From assembly GCA_902543185.1 (NCBI GenBank), contig CACBXB010000014.1:1-51758 (forward strand): a stretch of 51,758 nt of DNA, given 5' to 3'. This document shows, one piece after another, positions 15,586 to 25,201 of this stretch. Numbering within the stretch: position 1 is the stretch's first letter; every line of letters starts with the position of its first letter. A model generated the notes under the pieces. That model saw only the letters and a program-made list of their open reading frames with translations. It did no database searches and was not told the DNA's origin. This stretch comes from Paracoccaceae bacterium. GTDB taxonomy: Bacteria > Pseudomonadota > Alphaproteobacteria > Rhodobacterales > Rhodobacteraceae. The position numbers and the translations under genes are program-made.

Positions 15586-18366
15586 TTAACCCTTCCCATG
15601 AGACAAAATTTTATCAATGACTTTATTTATTTTATTAGAAAGATGATGCAACCTTTCTTTAACTTCAGAAAGGGATTGTTTTTCAAAAATCTCAACCTGA
15701 GCCCCGTTATCTAAAACATCCCAATTTTCAAGCTCAACTTGTCCTTTAAACAAAATATTTAGACCGATTTGCCATGACCATAACTGAGTTGCAGCCGCTT
15801 TTATCTCAAAAAATTCTTCCTGAGATATGAATTTATCTGAAAAAAGAGCAGCCAGGCCAGCAGCCGTGGAGCGAGCAACAGATCGGGTGACCAAACATCC
15901 AGCTTGAGAAAGTAAATCTATGTCTTGTAAGCGTCCTGGCCCAATCTTAGCATCCCAAGGATTTAAAGACTTTGCTTGAGATATTCTGGCTCTCATATTG
16001 ATTAGTTCGCTAAAAATGTTTTCTCGATGATAAGATTTTAACATAGAACTCCTAAAACTTTCGAAATCTGTCAACAAGGAGGCTTTTCCTGCCACCGCAC
16101 GAGCCCTTGTTAATGCTAGATGTTCCCAGACCCAAGCTTCATTTTTTTGATAATTCTGGTAAGAATTCCACGAAGTCGCTACTGGACCTTGGAAACCTGA
16201 AGGCCTAAGTCGCATGTCAATTTCATACAACCGCCCTTCCGTCATTGGCGCTGATATTGCCGTAATAAAAGCTTTTGTTAGACGAGAATAGTATTGGCGG
16301 GCCGAAAGTGCCCTGTCACCTTCAGATTGATCATTACCATCCGCATCATAAATTATTATCAAATCAAGGTCTGAATTTGCATGTAAAACACCAGAACCCA
16401 AGCTACCCATACTTATAACAGCAGCTCCATTTCCTGGCTCAGGTCCAAATTTTTTTGCAAATTCAAAAAGAACTTCCTTCCAAATAACGCTTAAAGTGAT
16501 TTCAGCTAATTCCGCGTACTGAACCCCTGCTCTTTTCGCACTTATCTGAGATCGCAAATAATGCACACCAATCCTAAATTGCCATTCTTTGCACCATCGA
16601 CGAGTTAAATCCAACTTGGCTTCATAATCCATTTCATTTTTAAGTTTTACCTCCAGTTCACTTGAGAGGAATTTTCTACTTGGCCAAATTTCCCAAAATT
16701 CCGGTGCAAGCACAGAATCTAGAACATCAGTATTTTTGACTAAATATTCTGATAGAGCTCCGGAAGTACCCAAAATATCAATTAGTAAATCTAAAATCTG
16801 CTTATTATTTTCAAATAGCGAGAATATTTGAATACCCGCTGGTAGCTTAGAAAGAAAATTACCAAATGCCTTTAAAGTTTCTTGTGGTCTTGAAGTTGTA
16901 TTTATCCTTTCTAAAATCATGGGTCTTATTCTTTCAAATATCGAAATCGCCCTCCTTGTTCGCAAAGCTGGAAAGCTTTCCCACTTCATTAATTGATCTG
17001 CAAATTCTCTTGTAAAGCTTGGATTTTGAATAATCTGATCGTTATTTTGCGGCTCAAAAAAACCCTCAATTGCAACATTAGTCTTACTTAATCTGTCAAT
17101 CAACTCTTCCTGCAAATCATCTTTTTCTGCTCCCATTAAACAGGCAAGTCGAACGAACCCTTGATCAGAGTTAGGAAGTTCATGAGTCTGAGCGTCATTT
17201 ATCATTTGTAAACGATGCTCAATTGTTCGATGAAACCGATAATTTTCAATCAAATCTTTTACTAAGGCTTTTGGTAACCATTTTTTGTCGCCAATTGCCC
17301 GAAGAGACCTAATTGTCGCTCTCGATCGAATACTTTTATCTCTACCGCCAAAAATAATTTGATGGGTTTGTGTAAAGAATTCTATATCTCTAATTCCTCC
17401 TCGCCCAAGCTTCATATTATGCTTAGGTAAGGTTATTTCTCCGCTTTTGGTTTTGTAATGATCTCGGATCCGCAATCGAATGTCATGCGCATCGGAAATT
17501 GCAGCGTAATCAAGGTATTTGCGCCAAACAAATGGCCCCATATTTTCTAAAAATTTAATCCCAGCCGAATGGTCGCCCGCACAAACTCTAGCTTTTATAA
17601 AAGCTGCCCTCTCCCAAGTTCTGCCAAGGCTTGCGTAGTATCGTTCCGCAGCATCAACCCCCATACAAACCGGGGTGACTGATGGATCAGGCCGCAAGCG
17701 TAAATCTGTCCTAAAAACATAACCATCTATTCCATTTTCATTCAAAATCCGATACATATTTTTTGTTGCATTTATAAAAATGCGCCTCACATCCTGAAAT
17801 TCCTCAGGGTGAAATACTTCCTCATCAAAAAAACAAATCAAATCAATATCTGACGAATAATTAAGCTCAAACGCACCTAACTTGCCCATGGCTAATATAA
17901 AAAAGCCTGCTTTATCTGGATCTCCATCGTATTGTTTGGGGAATTTGCCTTTTTTCATTTCCTTTAAAAAGCTCACACGCCAAGATAAGTTTATGGCCTT
18001 ATCTGCAAATTCTGAAAGATTTTTTGTAACTACTTCAAGAGACCAAATATCAGCTAAATCGTTCAGCGCGATCCAGAGAGCTGCTCTTCTTTTTGCTATC
18101 CTTAATTTTAAATATAGCGAGTCATAAGTTTCTGATTCTAATGGCTCCAACAGAGATAAAATGTTAAAATCTTTATCACCTACAGCATTCAACAACCAAC
18201 TTTTCTCTTTTACTATCTGAGAATATAAGTAGGGGCTACAAGAGGCTACCGAAGCAAAAAACATTCTCAATTTTTCTGAGCTCTCGGGGAATAAGTTGTA
18301 AATCTCCTGGGCTATTCGTTGATCAAAAACCTTGGGAACTCGTTTAGGCCTCAACTCAAATTCCAT
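15586..18366 (-). CDS. glnE: Bifunctional glutamine synthetase adenylyltransferase/adenylyl-removing enzyme
   Basis: Adds and removes AMP on glutamine synthetase in response to PII and glutamine. Two nucleotidyltransferase domains are visible: GKLGAFELNYSSDIDL (161-176, adenylyl-removing half) and MGSLGSGVLHANSDLDL in the second half (adenylylating half), each with the G-G-x(n)-S-D-x-D metal site. The RGGIRDIEFF and RLQDIDLL segments are also typical. 926 residues, the normal length. Divergent from bpt across a 201-base gap. Confidence 0.97.
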   Translation of the reverse strand: MEFELRPKRVPKVFDQRIAQEIYNLFPESSEKLRMFFASVASCSPYLYSQIVKEKSWLLNAVGDKDFNILSLLEPLESETYDSLYLKLRIAKRRAALWIALNDLADIWSLEVVTKNLSEFADKAINLSWRVSFLKEMKKGKFPKQYDGDPDKAGFFILAMGKLGAFELNYSSDIDLICFFDEEVFHPEEFQDVRRIFINATKNMYRILNENGIDGYVFRTDLRLRPDPSVTPVCMGVDAAERYYASLGRTWERAAFIKARVCAGDHSAGIKFLENMGPFVWRKYLDYAAISDAHDIRLRIRDHYKTKSGEITLPKHNMKLGRGGIRDIEFFTQTHQIIFGGRDKSIRSRATIRSLRAIGDKKWLPKALVKDLIENYRFHRTIEHRLQMINDAQTHELPNSDQGFVRLACLMGAEKDDLQEELIDRLSKTNVAIEGFFEPQNNDQIIQNPSFTREFADQLMKWESFPALRTRRAISIFERIRPMILERINTTSRPQETLKAFGNFLSKLPAGIQIFSLFENNKQILDLLIDILGTSGALSEYLVKNTDVLDSVLAPEFWEIWPSRKFLSSELEVKLKNEMDYEAKLDLTRRWCKEWQFRIGVHYLRSQISAKRAGVQYAELAEITLSVIWKEVLFEFAKKFGPEPGNGAAVISMGSLGSGVLHANSDLDLIIIYDADGNDQSEGDRALSARQYYSRLTKAFITAISAPMTEGRLYEIDMRLRPSGFQGPVATSWNSYQNYQKNEAWVWEHLALTRARAVAGKASLLTDFESFRSSMLKSYHRENIFSELINMRARISQAKSLNPWDAKIGPGRLQDIDLLSQAGCLVTRSVARSTAAGLAALFSDKFISQEEFFEIKAAATQLWSWQIGLNILFKGQVELENWDVLDNGAQVEIFEKQSLSEVKERLHHLSNKINKVIDKILSHGKG

Positions 18367-18418
18367 TAAATTGATCTTTCACCTCAATATAGCTGTACTA
18401 TGACGAAAATTAGCCAAT

Positions 18419-18502
18419 CCGTCAAAGACGGTATTTTAAATATTTTTAAGACTTAAAACAGTCAAAGATGAGGTCTTGGACATTTTATATATATATATAA
18501 AA
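18419..18502. promoter_or_regulatory. glnE/bpt intergenic region with repeat and AT palindrome
   Basis: CCGTCAAAGACGG (18419-18431) is a short inverted repeat whose right part GTCAAAGA (18421) recurs at 18461, exactly 40 bases on, and 18483-18502 is an AT-only palindrome made of alternating TA steps. These lie between divergent genes and could be operator and promoter DNA. No clear -35/-10 pair stands out. Confidence 0.25.
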
Positions 18503-18567
18503 CATAATATTGTCGCTTAAATCCTAAAGTTTATTGCTACACCAAAAAAAATGTCTAGAATACCTGC

Positions 18568-19377
18568 ATGCGTCACACTGTACCACTAGCACCTCAATTT
18601 TACGTAACTGCACCTCAGGTATGTCCCTATCTGCCTAATAGAATTGAGCGAAAACTTTTTACGTCGATACAAGGCGATAATGCACAATTGCTGAACGATT
18701 CACTTTCACAACAAGGTTTTCGGCGATCTCAAAATATTCTCTATCGACCTTCATGCAACGAATGTTCAGCTTGTTTATCTGCTCGCATTGACGTAAAAAA
18801 TTTTTTTCCTTCTAAAAGTCAGAAAAAAATAATTCGACGAAACAAGATTTTAGCTCGGAAATCAAATAGTCCTTGGGCAACGGAAGAACAATACGACCTA
18901 TTTCAAAAGTATCTAAAGAAACGTCATGCCAAAGGTGGAATGGCAGATATGGACGTTTTTGAATTTGCCGCGATGATTGAAGAGTCATCAATAGAAACGC
19001 GCGTTATGGAATATTATAATAAAAATGTGCTCGAGAGTGTATGCTTAACAGATTTTCTTAGTGATGGTCTAAGTATGGTCTACTCTTTCTTTGACCCGGG
19101 TAAATCCAAACAATCTTTGGGCACCTATATGATTTTAGATCACATAGCATTAGCTTTGGAACTTGAAATCCCTTATCTTTATTTGGGTTATTGGGTCCCC
19201 GGTAGCTCTAAAATGGATTATAAGGCCAATTTCAAGGGCGTTGAGATTTTCCAAAACAACTCTTGGCAACCCCTTTCTGACGTTAAGAAATCTACCCTTG
19301 AATTGCATCCACTAAACACAGAACCTGTTTCAGAACAAGTATCTTCTTTGTCTTTACCAGATAGCATCATAACTTAA
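18568..19377 (+). CDS. bpt: Aspartate/glutamate leucyl(arginyl)-transferase, Bpt
   Basis: Transfers an amino acid from aminoacyl-tRNA to the N terminus of proteins beginning with Asp or Glu, feeding the N-end rule pathway. ATE1-like family: the N-terminal [13 protein letters not shown] region and the [15 protein letters not shown] segment with CxxC are characteristic, followed by the [20 protein letters not shown] acyltransferase block. 269 residues, close to the usual 240-280. Confidence 0.93.
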   Translation: MRHTVPLAPQFYVTAPQVCPYLPNRIERKLFTSIQGDNAQLLNDSLSQQGFRRSQNILYRPSCNECSACLSARIDVKNFFPSKSQKKIIRRNKILARKSNSPWATEEQYDLFQKYLKKRHAKGGMADMDVFEFAAMIEESSIETRVMEYYNKNVLESVCLTDFLSDGLSMVYSFFDPGKSKQSLGTYMILDHIALALELEIPYLYLGYWVPGSSKMDYKANFKGVEIFQNNSWQPLSDVKKSTLELHPLNTEPVSEQVSSLSLPDSIIT

Positions 19378-19443
19378 TCGTTGCTCTAGACGCAGAGGAA
19401 CAGATACCCTATATAAACAGTCAAGATAATAAAGAGTTCGTCA

Positions 19444-19806
19444 ATGAATGAAGTAAGTCCGCCCATGGAAGGCTCCCCATTGATCACCCCGTCTTCGACG
19501 GATCACCCGCTATACAATTCAATTGTTGAAGCTTGTCGAACAGTATTTGACCCAGAAATTCCTGTAAATATTTATGATTTGGGCCTTATATACACCATCG
19601 AAATCACTGAGGATAACGATGTTAGTATAATTATGTCATTAACGGCTCCAGGGTGCCCAGTGGCCGGCGAAATGCCCGGATGGGTAGAAGATGCTATAAA
19701 TGGAACAGGCGGAGTAAGACAAGTGTCGGTTGACCTAACTTGGGAACCACCGTGGGGAATGGATATGATGAGTGACGAGGCTCGCCTTGAACTAGGATTT
19801 ATGTAG
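19444..19806 (+). CDS. sufT: SUF-system Fe-S assembly protein SufT (MIP18/DUF59)
   Basis: DUF59/MIP18 fold protein that helps Fe-S cluster delivery. DPEIPVNIYDLGLIY (about 39-53), LTAPGCPVAGEMP with the reactive cysteine, and VDLTWEPPWGMDMMSDEARLELG are hallmark sequences. 120 residues. The initial 25 residues are a variable, probably disordered tail. Followed after 13 bases by sufA, forming a two-gene unit away from a main suf operon (none in this window). Confidence 0.93.
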   Translation: MNEVSPPMEGSPLITPSSTDHPLYNSIVEACRTVFDPEIPVNIYDLGLIYTIEITEDNDVSIIMSLTAPGCPVAGEMPGWVEDAINGTGGVRQVSVDLTWEPPWGMDMMSDEARLELGFM

Positions 19807-19819
19807 GTAGATAACTAAA

Positions 19820-20170
19820 ATGTTTGCTATCCCAGGACAAAATGCAATTAAGTTGACCACTACCGCTGTGTTACAAATAAATAAATTAATGGAGGCTAAT
19901 AAATACTTTGGCTTGAGAGTCGGCGTTAAAAAAGGTGGATGCGCAGGTATGGAATATACGATGGAGTATGTTACAGAACCCGATCAGAATGATGAAATTA
20001 TAGAGCAAGACGGAGTACGAGTACTTATCGCACCAATGGCTCAAATGTTTCTTTTTGGGACAGAAATTGATTACGAAACCTCATTACTTGAATCAGGGTT
20101 TAAATTTAAAAATCCAAACGTCACCGAAGCGTGCGGCTGTGGAGAGTCAATCAAATTCGAAAATATGTAA
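19820..20170 (+). CDS. sufA: A-type Fe-S carrier (SufA/IscA/HesB family)
   Basis: Small Fe-S carrier with the three conserved cysteines: one in GGCAGMEYTMEY and two in ACGCGESI at the C terminus. 116 residues, standard length. Paired with sufT upstream. Whether it should be called SufA, IscA or ErpA cannot be settled from sequence alone; the suf context favours SufA. Confidence 0.93.
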   Translation: MFAIPGQNAIKLTTTAVLQINKLMEANKYFGLRVGVKKGGCAGMEYTMEYVTEPDQNDEIIEQDGVRVLIAPMAQMFLFGTEIDYETSLLESGFKFKNPNVTEACGCGESIKFENM

Positions 20171-20176
20171 ATTAAC

Positions 20177-20198
20177 TTTCAAGAATTAAATCTTGAAA
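20177..20198 (+). repeat. 8-base-arm inverted repeat after sufA
   Basis: TTTCAAGA and TCTTGAAA flank a six-base AT spacer just 7 bases past the sufA stop. No T run follows on the plus strand, so it is not a classical terminator; it may stabilise the mRNA 3' end or be an operator for tpiA. Such repeats arise by chance in AT-rich DNA. Confidence 0.3.
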
Positions 20199-20259
20199 AA
20201 TAAATAATAATATGAATTTGAAAATAAAATTTATCCCAAAAATACGAAAAGAGGCTTAG

Positions 20260-21000
20260 ATGTCTAAATTAGTTGCCGGTAATTGGAAAATGTTTGGCAA
20301 TAAAACAATGATTGCCGACCTAAGAAAGATCGATCGATATTGCAAAGAAAACACTTGCGAGGTTGCAATATGCCCTCCCTTTCCACTAATTTCGGCTGCG
20401 CATGAACAAACCAAAAATATAAAAATCGGAGCACAAAATTGTCACATTAACATAAATGGGGCTCATACGGGTGAAGTATCGGCAGAAATGCTCATCGAAG
20501 TGGGTGCTCAACTTATACTTGTGGGGCACTCGGAACGTCGCCAAGATAATTATGAAACTAATGATATAGTTAAACTTAAATCAGAGGCTGTTCATAGAGC
20601 AGGAGCAACAGCAGTCGTTTGTATTGGCGAAACATTGGAAGAGAGAACAGCAGAGAAAACACTCTCCGTGTTACAAGAGCAAATGCTTAAATCGCTTCCT
20701 AAAAATATTACCCCAATAAATACTGTCGTTGCTTATGAGCCTGTATGGGCAATAGGTACAGGACTGGTTCCAGAAACAGATCAAATTCGCTCTGCTCATG
20801 CATTTATAAGGGGATTTTTGGCGAGCACTTACGGAGCTGAAGCCCATAATGTAAAAATTTTATATGGTGGATCTGTGAAAGGTTCCAACGCAAAAGAAAT
20901 ATTCTCGATATCAAATGTAAATGGGGCTTTAGTTGGTGGGGCCAGTCTTAAAAGCGATGATTTTATGGAAATAATTACAGCTGCATCAAATTCAATGTAA
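20260..21000 (+). CDS. tpiA: Triosephosphate isomerase
   Basis: Interconverts dihydroxyacetone phosphate and glyceraldehyde 3-phosphate. Catalytic lysine in AGNWKMFG, histidine in VGHSERR and glutamate in AYEPVWAIGTG are all present; the phosphate loop YGGSVKGSN is intact. 246 residues. AGAGGC lies just before the ATG, resembling the eno ribosome site. Confidence 0.98.
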   Translation: MSKLVAGNWKMFGNKTMIADLRKIDRYCKENTCEVAICPPFPLISAAHEQTKNIKIGAQNCHININGAHTGEVSAEMLIEVGAQLILVGHSERRQDNYETNDIVKLKSEAVHRAGATAVVCIGETLEERTAEKTLSVLQEQMLKSLPKNITPINTVVAYEPVWAIGTGLVPETDQIRSAHAFIRGFLASTYGAEAHNVKILYGGSVKGSNAKEIFSISNVNGALVGGASLKSDDFMEIITAASNSM

Positions 21001-21037
21001 ACAATGTAAAAGACTTCTTTCACTATATTGAGGGCAA

Positions 21038-22231
21038 ATGTTACCAAAAGTTGCACAATCTCCAACAAATGATGATTTTGTTCAAAATCCCTACCCTTTC
21101 TATGAAAACTGTTTAGCCAAGGGAGGTAAGGTATTTTGGGAAGATTATAACATGGTTTCTTTGTTCAAGTATGATGATGTTTCCAGTATCCTAAAAGACA
21201 GGAGATTTGGTCGCGAATGTCCGGAAGACAAAAAACAAGGCTATCGTAAGGAGTTAGCGCCGTTTTACGAACTGGAAGACCATTCAATGCTCCAGCTGGA
21301 ACCACCTAAACATACTCGTCTACGTGGCCTAGTCTTACGAGCTTTTACAAGTCGAAAAGTTAATTCAATGGCCGAAGAGATCCAAACTTTATGCGCTCAA
21401 CTGATTCAAAATTTCTCCAGTAATCAAGTAAATATACTTAACGAGTATGCCAATAAAATCCCTGTAATCATTATTGCTAGGCTCTTAGGGGTTCCTGAGG
21501 AAATGAGTGAACAGCTACTAAGATGGTCTAATGATATGGTTATGATGTATCAAGCGCGGCGGACAGTAAAACATGAGGAACGTGCCATTAAAGCTTCCAA
21601 AGAGTTTTCCGCATTTATGCGAAGTTATATTGATGAACGCCGAAGTAAACCTAAAGATGATTTAATTACTCATTTAATTTCTGCCGAAGAAAACGGGGAA
21701 AAGTTAACAATAGACGAACTTATTACCACGTGTATCCTTTTATTGAATGCTGGGCATGAGGCAACAGTTCACTCTTTAGGAAATGGCATAAAAGTCCTAT
21801 TGGAAAATAAAAGAATTACGATTGACTGGCAAAATGAATTAAAAATCAATCAGCTTACCGAAGAAATTTTAAGGTTTGATCCTCCACTTCATATTTTTAC
21901 TCGATATGCATACGATCAGATTGATCTTGGGGACTATACAATAAAAAAGGGTGAAGAAGTTGCCCTGGTTTTGGGTGCAACTGGAAGAGATAAAACATTA
22001 TGGAGCGATCCTGAATACTTTGATCCTTCCAGAGTTATCAAAAAAAATACGGCATTTGGCGGTGGTATTCATTTTTGTGTTGGTGCAGCTCTCGCTCGTC
22101 TAGAAATGCAGATAGCTTTGCCAATGTTATTCGCAAAATATCCTAAAATGGAGTTAGCAGAAAAGCCGCGTTACGCTGATGTTTACCATTTCCACGGATT
22201 AGAAAAATTATTAATCAAGTTGAAAGATTAG
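21038..22231 (+). CDS. Cytochrome P450
   Basis: Soluble bacterial heme monooxygenase of 397 residues. The heme loop is FGGGIHFCVGAALARLE with C347 as thiolate ligand; the ExxR pair is E276/R279; the PPKHTRLRGLV segment (89-99) is typical. The I-helix reads AGHEAT (238-243), so the position of the usual catalytic threonine is Ala with Thr next to it, a variant that occurs in other bacterial P450s. Substrate unknown. It starts 37 bases after tpiA, and a ferredoxin-NADP reductase gene lies 200 bases downstream; no ferredoxin is adjacent. Confidence 0.95.
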   Translation: MLPKVAQSPTNDDFVQNPYPFYENCLAKGGKVFWEDYNMVSLFKYDDVSSILKDRRFGRECPEDKKQGYRKELAPFYELEDHSMLQLEPPKHTRLRGLVLRAFTSRKVNSMAEEIQTLCAQLIQNFSSNQVNILNEYANKIPVIIIARLLGVPEEMSEQLLRWSNDMVMMYQARRTVKHEERAIKASKEFSAFMRSYIDERRSKPKDDLITHLISAEENGEKLTIDELITTCILLLNAGHEATVHSLGNGIKVLLENKRITIDWQNELKINQLTEEILRFDPPLHIFTRYAYDQIDLGDYTIKKGEEVALVLGATGRDKTLWSDPEYFDPSRVIKKNTAFGGGIHFCVGAALARLEMQIALPMLFAKYPKMELAEKPRYADVYHFHGLEKLLIKLKD

Positions 22232-22323
22232 CTTTTGCGTTTCTTTAGTCTTTTAAATAGTTAAAACGCGTCTAAGCTTTTAATTTATCCTTCTAGATCA
22301 ATTAAAGATATAAAAATACTTAA

Positions 22324-22343
22324 TTTGAAAAATCATTTTCAAA
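22324..22343. promoter_or_regulatory. Inverted repeat upstream of fpr
   Basis: TTTGAAAA and TTTTCAAA are separated by ATCA, an 8-base-arm palindrome about 90 bases before the fpr start. The 22232-22434 gap holds nothing else recognisable. It could be an operator for a redox or iron regulator, but AT-rich chance is a serious alternative. Confidence 0.3.
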
Positions 22344-22434
22344 ACAAAACTTTTTTACATTTTTTAGGTGCATTAAACTAACGAAGTCTGCTATCTTCTT
22401 TACAGAATAGTAAAAAATCAACAGGCCTAGAAAA

Positions 22435-23241
22435 TTGAATGCTCCAAAAGTAACGCCTACACTTCCAGACGCACAAACTGTAATTGGAGTGCAACATTAT
22501 ACAGATCGATTGTTTTCTTTCAAAGTTACCCGCCCCAAAACACTACGCTTTCGGTCTGGTGAGTTTGTTATGATTGGAATGCTTAAAGAAGATGGGAAAC
22601 CTTTACTTCGTGCCTACTCAATAGCCTCTCCTGCATGGGACGATGAGTTGGAATTTTACTCCATAAAAGTTCAAGACGGCCCCCTGACTTCTAAGCTTCA
22701 GCATATTAAAAAAGGTGATCAAATCATTCTCAGGCCAAAACCCGTAGGAACATTGGTTCACGACGCACTACTGCCTGGCAAAAGGATCTGGTTCTTTGCG
22801 ACTGGAACGGGCATTGCGCCATTTGCATCTCTGTTAAGAGAGCCTCAGACTTATGATGACTATGATCAAATAATTTTGACCCATACCTGTCGTAACAGGA
22901 ATGAATTGGCTTATGGGGAAAAGTTAATTAAGGAAATTAAAAATGGTGGAATAATGTCTGAGTTAGTAGGCAATGCCGCTATAAAAAAGCTAATTTACTA
23001 CCCCACCACCACTAGAGACCAGAGCAATCAAATGGGCCGCATTACAGATTTGCTCAAAAATGGTAAATTACTTAAAGACCTGGACATAGAAAGTATTTCG
23101 AAAGAAACTGACCGTGCAATGGTATGTGGGTCTATTGGCTTGAATACAGATTTGAAAAAAATCTTTGAAAAATTTGGGCTTAAAGAAGGAGCCAACTCAG
23201 AGCCCGCTCATTACGTTGTAGAAAAAGCGTTTGTAGGATGA
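22435..23241 (+). CDS. fpr: Ferredoxin--NADP+ reductase
   Basis: FAD enzyme passing electrons between NADPH and ferredoxin/flavodoxin. RSGEFVMIGM and RAYSIASP are the FAD-binding region (RxYS motif), FATGTGIAPFASLLR the NADP site, and the C terminus AHYVVEKAFVG is typical of the bacterial subclass I reductases. The start is TTG at 22435: an in-frame stop lies at 22411-22413 and the only codons between are not credible starts. 268 residues, full length. Could supply electrons for the P450 upstream and for Fe-S assembly. Confidence 0.93.
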   Translation: MNAPKVTPTLPDAQTVIGVQHYTDRLFSFKVTRPKTLRFRSGEFVMIGMLKEDGKPLLRAYSIASPAWDDELEFYSIKVQDGPLTSKLQHIKKGDQIILRPKPVGTLVHDALLPGKRIWFFATGTGIAPFASLLREPQTYDDYDQIILTHTCRNRNELAYGEKLIKEIKNGGIMSELVGNAAIKKLIYYPTTTRDQSNQMGRITDLLKNGKLLKDLDIESISKETDRAMVCGSIGLNTDLKKIFEKFGLKEGANSEPAHYVVEKAFVG

Positions 23242-23377
23242 TAAATACAAAAAAACCCTGCATTAATAGCAAAATAATTACAAATTATCGAAATAAAGAA
23301 AATTTGTATCTTGAAAGAGCAATACAGCATGACTATTTTGCCGGTCATTAATTAGTAACTTATAAAGGAACAAAGCA

Positions 23378-23926
23378 ATAGCTCGTAAACCTCACAACGC
23401 GCCCCCCTCGCGCGAAACTGGACCCAGAGTAAATGATGGTATCCAGAGCCCAGAAATCCGATTGATAGGCGCTGAAGGAGAAAATGAAGGGGTAGTATCC
23501 CCAGAAAAAGCACTCTTAATGGCAGAAGACATCGGATTAGATTTAGTCGAAATTTCGCCTAACGCCAGCCCACCAGTTTGTAAAATAATGGATTTTGGAA
23601 AGTATAAATACGAACAACAGAAACGTGAATCTGAGGCTCGAAAGAAACAAAAAATAATTGAAGTTAAAGAAATAAAGTTCCGACCTGGAACCGATATACA
23701 CGATTATGATGTAAAAATGAGAAGCGTGTATAAATTTCTCGAAAATGGTGACAAAGTTAAAATTACTATGCGATTCAGAGGGAGAGAAATGGCCCACCAA
23801 GAGCTTGGCAGAGAATTACTCGAGCGAGTAGCTGACGATGTTAAAGACCATGGTAAGGTTGAAAATATACCAAAATTAGAAGGGCGACAGATGACTATGA
23901 TGATCGGTCCTATGCCAACTAAATAA
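23378..23926 (+). CDS. infC: Translation initiation factor IF-3 (ATA start)
   Basis: Binds the 30S subunit, discriminates start codons and prevents premature 50S joining. The first in-frame common start would be the TTG at 23462, but this would remove the conserved N terminus. Reading from ATA at 23378 gives (M)[20 protein letters not shown], the usual alphaproteobacterial IF-3 opening, and AAAGGAA (23364-23370) lies seven bases upstream. The product is 182 residues with N-domain, linker ([16 protein letters not shown]) and C-domain ([16 protein letters not shown]). Rare AUU/AUC/AUA starts in infC let IF-3 repress its own synthesis, so autoregulation is expected. Confidence 0.93.
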   Translation: MARKPHNAPPSRETGPRVNDGIQSPEIRLIGAEGENEGVVSPEKALLMAEDIGLDLVEISPNASPPVCKIMDFGKYKYEQQKRESEARKKQKIIEVKEIKFRPGTDIHDYDVKMRSVYKFLENGDKVKITMRFRGREMAHQELGRELLERVADDVKDHGKVENIPKLEGRQMTMMIGPMPTK

Positions 23927-23953
23927 ACTTAATTCAAATTTTGACTAAAGATT

Positions 23954-23979
23954 TAAGGCGTTTTAACGCCTTATTTTTT
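23954..23979 (+). terminator. Rho-independent terminator after infC
   Basis: TAAGGCG (23954-23960) pairs with CGCCTTA (23967-23973) around TTTTAA, followed by six T. It starts 28 bases past the infC stop. The rest of the gap to 24091 holds nothing obvious. Confidence 0.85.
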
Positions 23980-24091
23980 ATCTATCAGTCAAGTTAGATG
24001 ATTTGGAATTTGATTATTCGTTAGATCTTAATCTTAATCAAGTAAACAAGTAAAAAGCCATTTTTTTCATTTGTGTTAAAAAAGCGTAGAA

Positions 24092-25063
24092 TCATTTAAC
24101 TAACCGAAGAGTTGCAATAACTTCTGATAGAATTGAAATTGCTATTTCCTCTGGTGAAGACGCGCCTATGTCTAGTCCTATTGGACCGTGAACTCGGTCA
24201 ATCTCTTTTTCCGTAAAGCCGGCTTGCTTGAGCCTATTTTTACGTTGTTGATGTGTTTTTTTTGAACCCAATGCTCCAATATAAAATGCTTCACTTTGTA
24301 AAGCTATTTGCAGTGCAGGGTCATCCAATTTAGGATCATGAGTCAAAAGAATAACTGCAGTTCTATAGTTCGGCCTAGTTTTAGTCAAAGCCACATCGGG
24401 TAGATCATTAGATATTTCAATGTTTCCAAAACGATCGCGATTTGCAAAACTTTCTCGCGGATCGATTACGCGAGGGGAAAAACCAGCTATTTCAGCAATT
24501 GGCACAAGAGCTTGAGCAATATGTACCGCACCTACTATATCTATTTTTAGTTTAGGAGAATAAACATTTAAGAACGTTACCTTATCTTCTTTAAACCCTG
24601 ATTTGTCCCTACGAATTCTATCCTCGTAATCGTTATAGACCAAGCGACGTTGCAAAGTCTTTATATTGATTTCATAGATAACAGATTCATGTGTAGCTAT
24701 TGCGTCCACTAATTCTCGCAAAAGTTTTTGTGGCATTTGCTTGCCGACAGGTTCTACAAGGACTCTCATTTTACCGCCGCAAGCCAATCCAACAGCAAAT
24801 GCGTCATCGTCACTTACGCCATATTCTAATACTCTCGCTTTGCCGTCCTTGAGAGACTCTAACGCTTCCAAAACCACTGCGCCCTCAACACACCCACCTG
24901 AAACTGAACCCTCCATATGTCCATCACCTGATACAATTAGCTGAGAACCAACACGACGCGGAGCTGACCCCCAAGTTTCAACAACCGTCGCTATAACCGC
25001 TCCAATGCCCTTTTCGTGCCATTGAAATGCAACTTGGAGTAAATCATCAAAATTTGATTTCAT
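24092..25063 (-). CDS. XdhC/CoxI family protein
   Basis: XdhC-like factors insert or sulfurate the molybdenum cofactor of xanthine dehydrogenase/CO-dehydrogenase-type enzymes. The N-terminal XdhC_CoxI domain (SAPRRVGSQLIV, SGGCVEGAVVLEAL) and the C-terminal Rossmann domain (DIVGAVHIAQALVPIAEIAG, VILLTHDPKLDDPAL, GALGSKKTHQQRKNRL, GLDIGASSPEEIAISILSE) are both present in 323 residues. No molybdenum hydroxylase subunit lies beside it, so the client enzyme must be elsewhere in the genome if present. Confidence 0.9.
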   Translation of the reverse strand: MKSNFDDLLQVAFQWHEKGIGAVIATVVETWGSAPRRVGSQLIVSGDGHMEGSVSGGCVEGAVVLEALESLKDGKARVLEYGVSDDDAFAVGLACGGKMRVLVEPVGKQMPQKLLRELVDAIATHESVIYEINIKTLQRRLVYNDYEDRIRRDKSGFKEDKVTFLNVYSPKLKIDIVGAVHIAQALVPIAEIAGFSPRVIDPRESFANRDRFGNIEISNDLPDVALTKTRPNYRTAVILLTHDPKLDDPALQIALQSEAFYIGALGSKKTHQQRKNRLKQAGFTEKEIDRVHGPIGLDIGASSPEEIAISILSEVIATLRLVK

Positions 25064-25201
25064 AAACCCTTAACCAAATCGAAATATTTAATTTTATCCA
25101 AGATTGTAAATTAGGGTGAATGATTTAGCAAATAGCTCAAATTCAACACTTAATAGAATCTTTAACTAGAAAGCCTCTAAAATATTGTGTAACGCCATTA
25201 T

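Noticed and set aside
23462-23926. infC beginning at the TTG at 23462
   Set aside because: It removes the conserved [12 protein letters not shown] opening; no ribosome site there, while ATA at 23378 has one.
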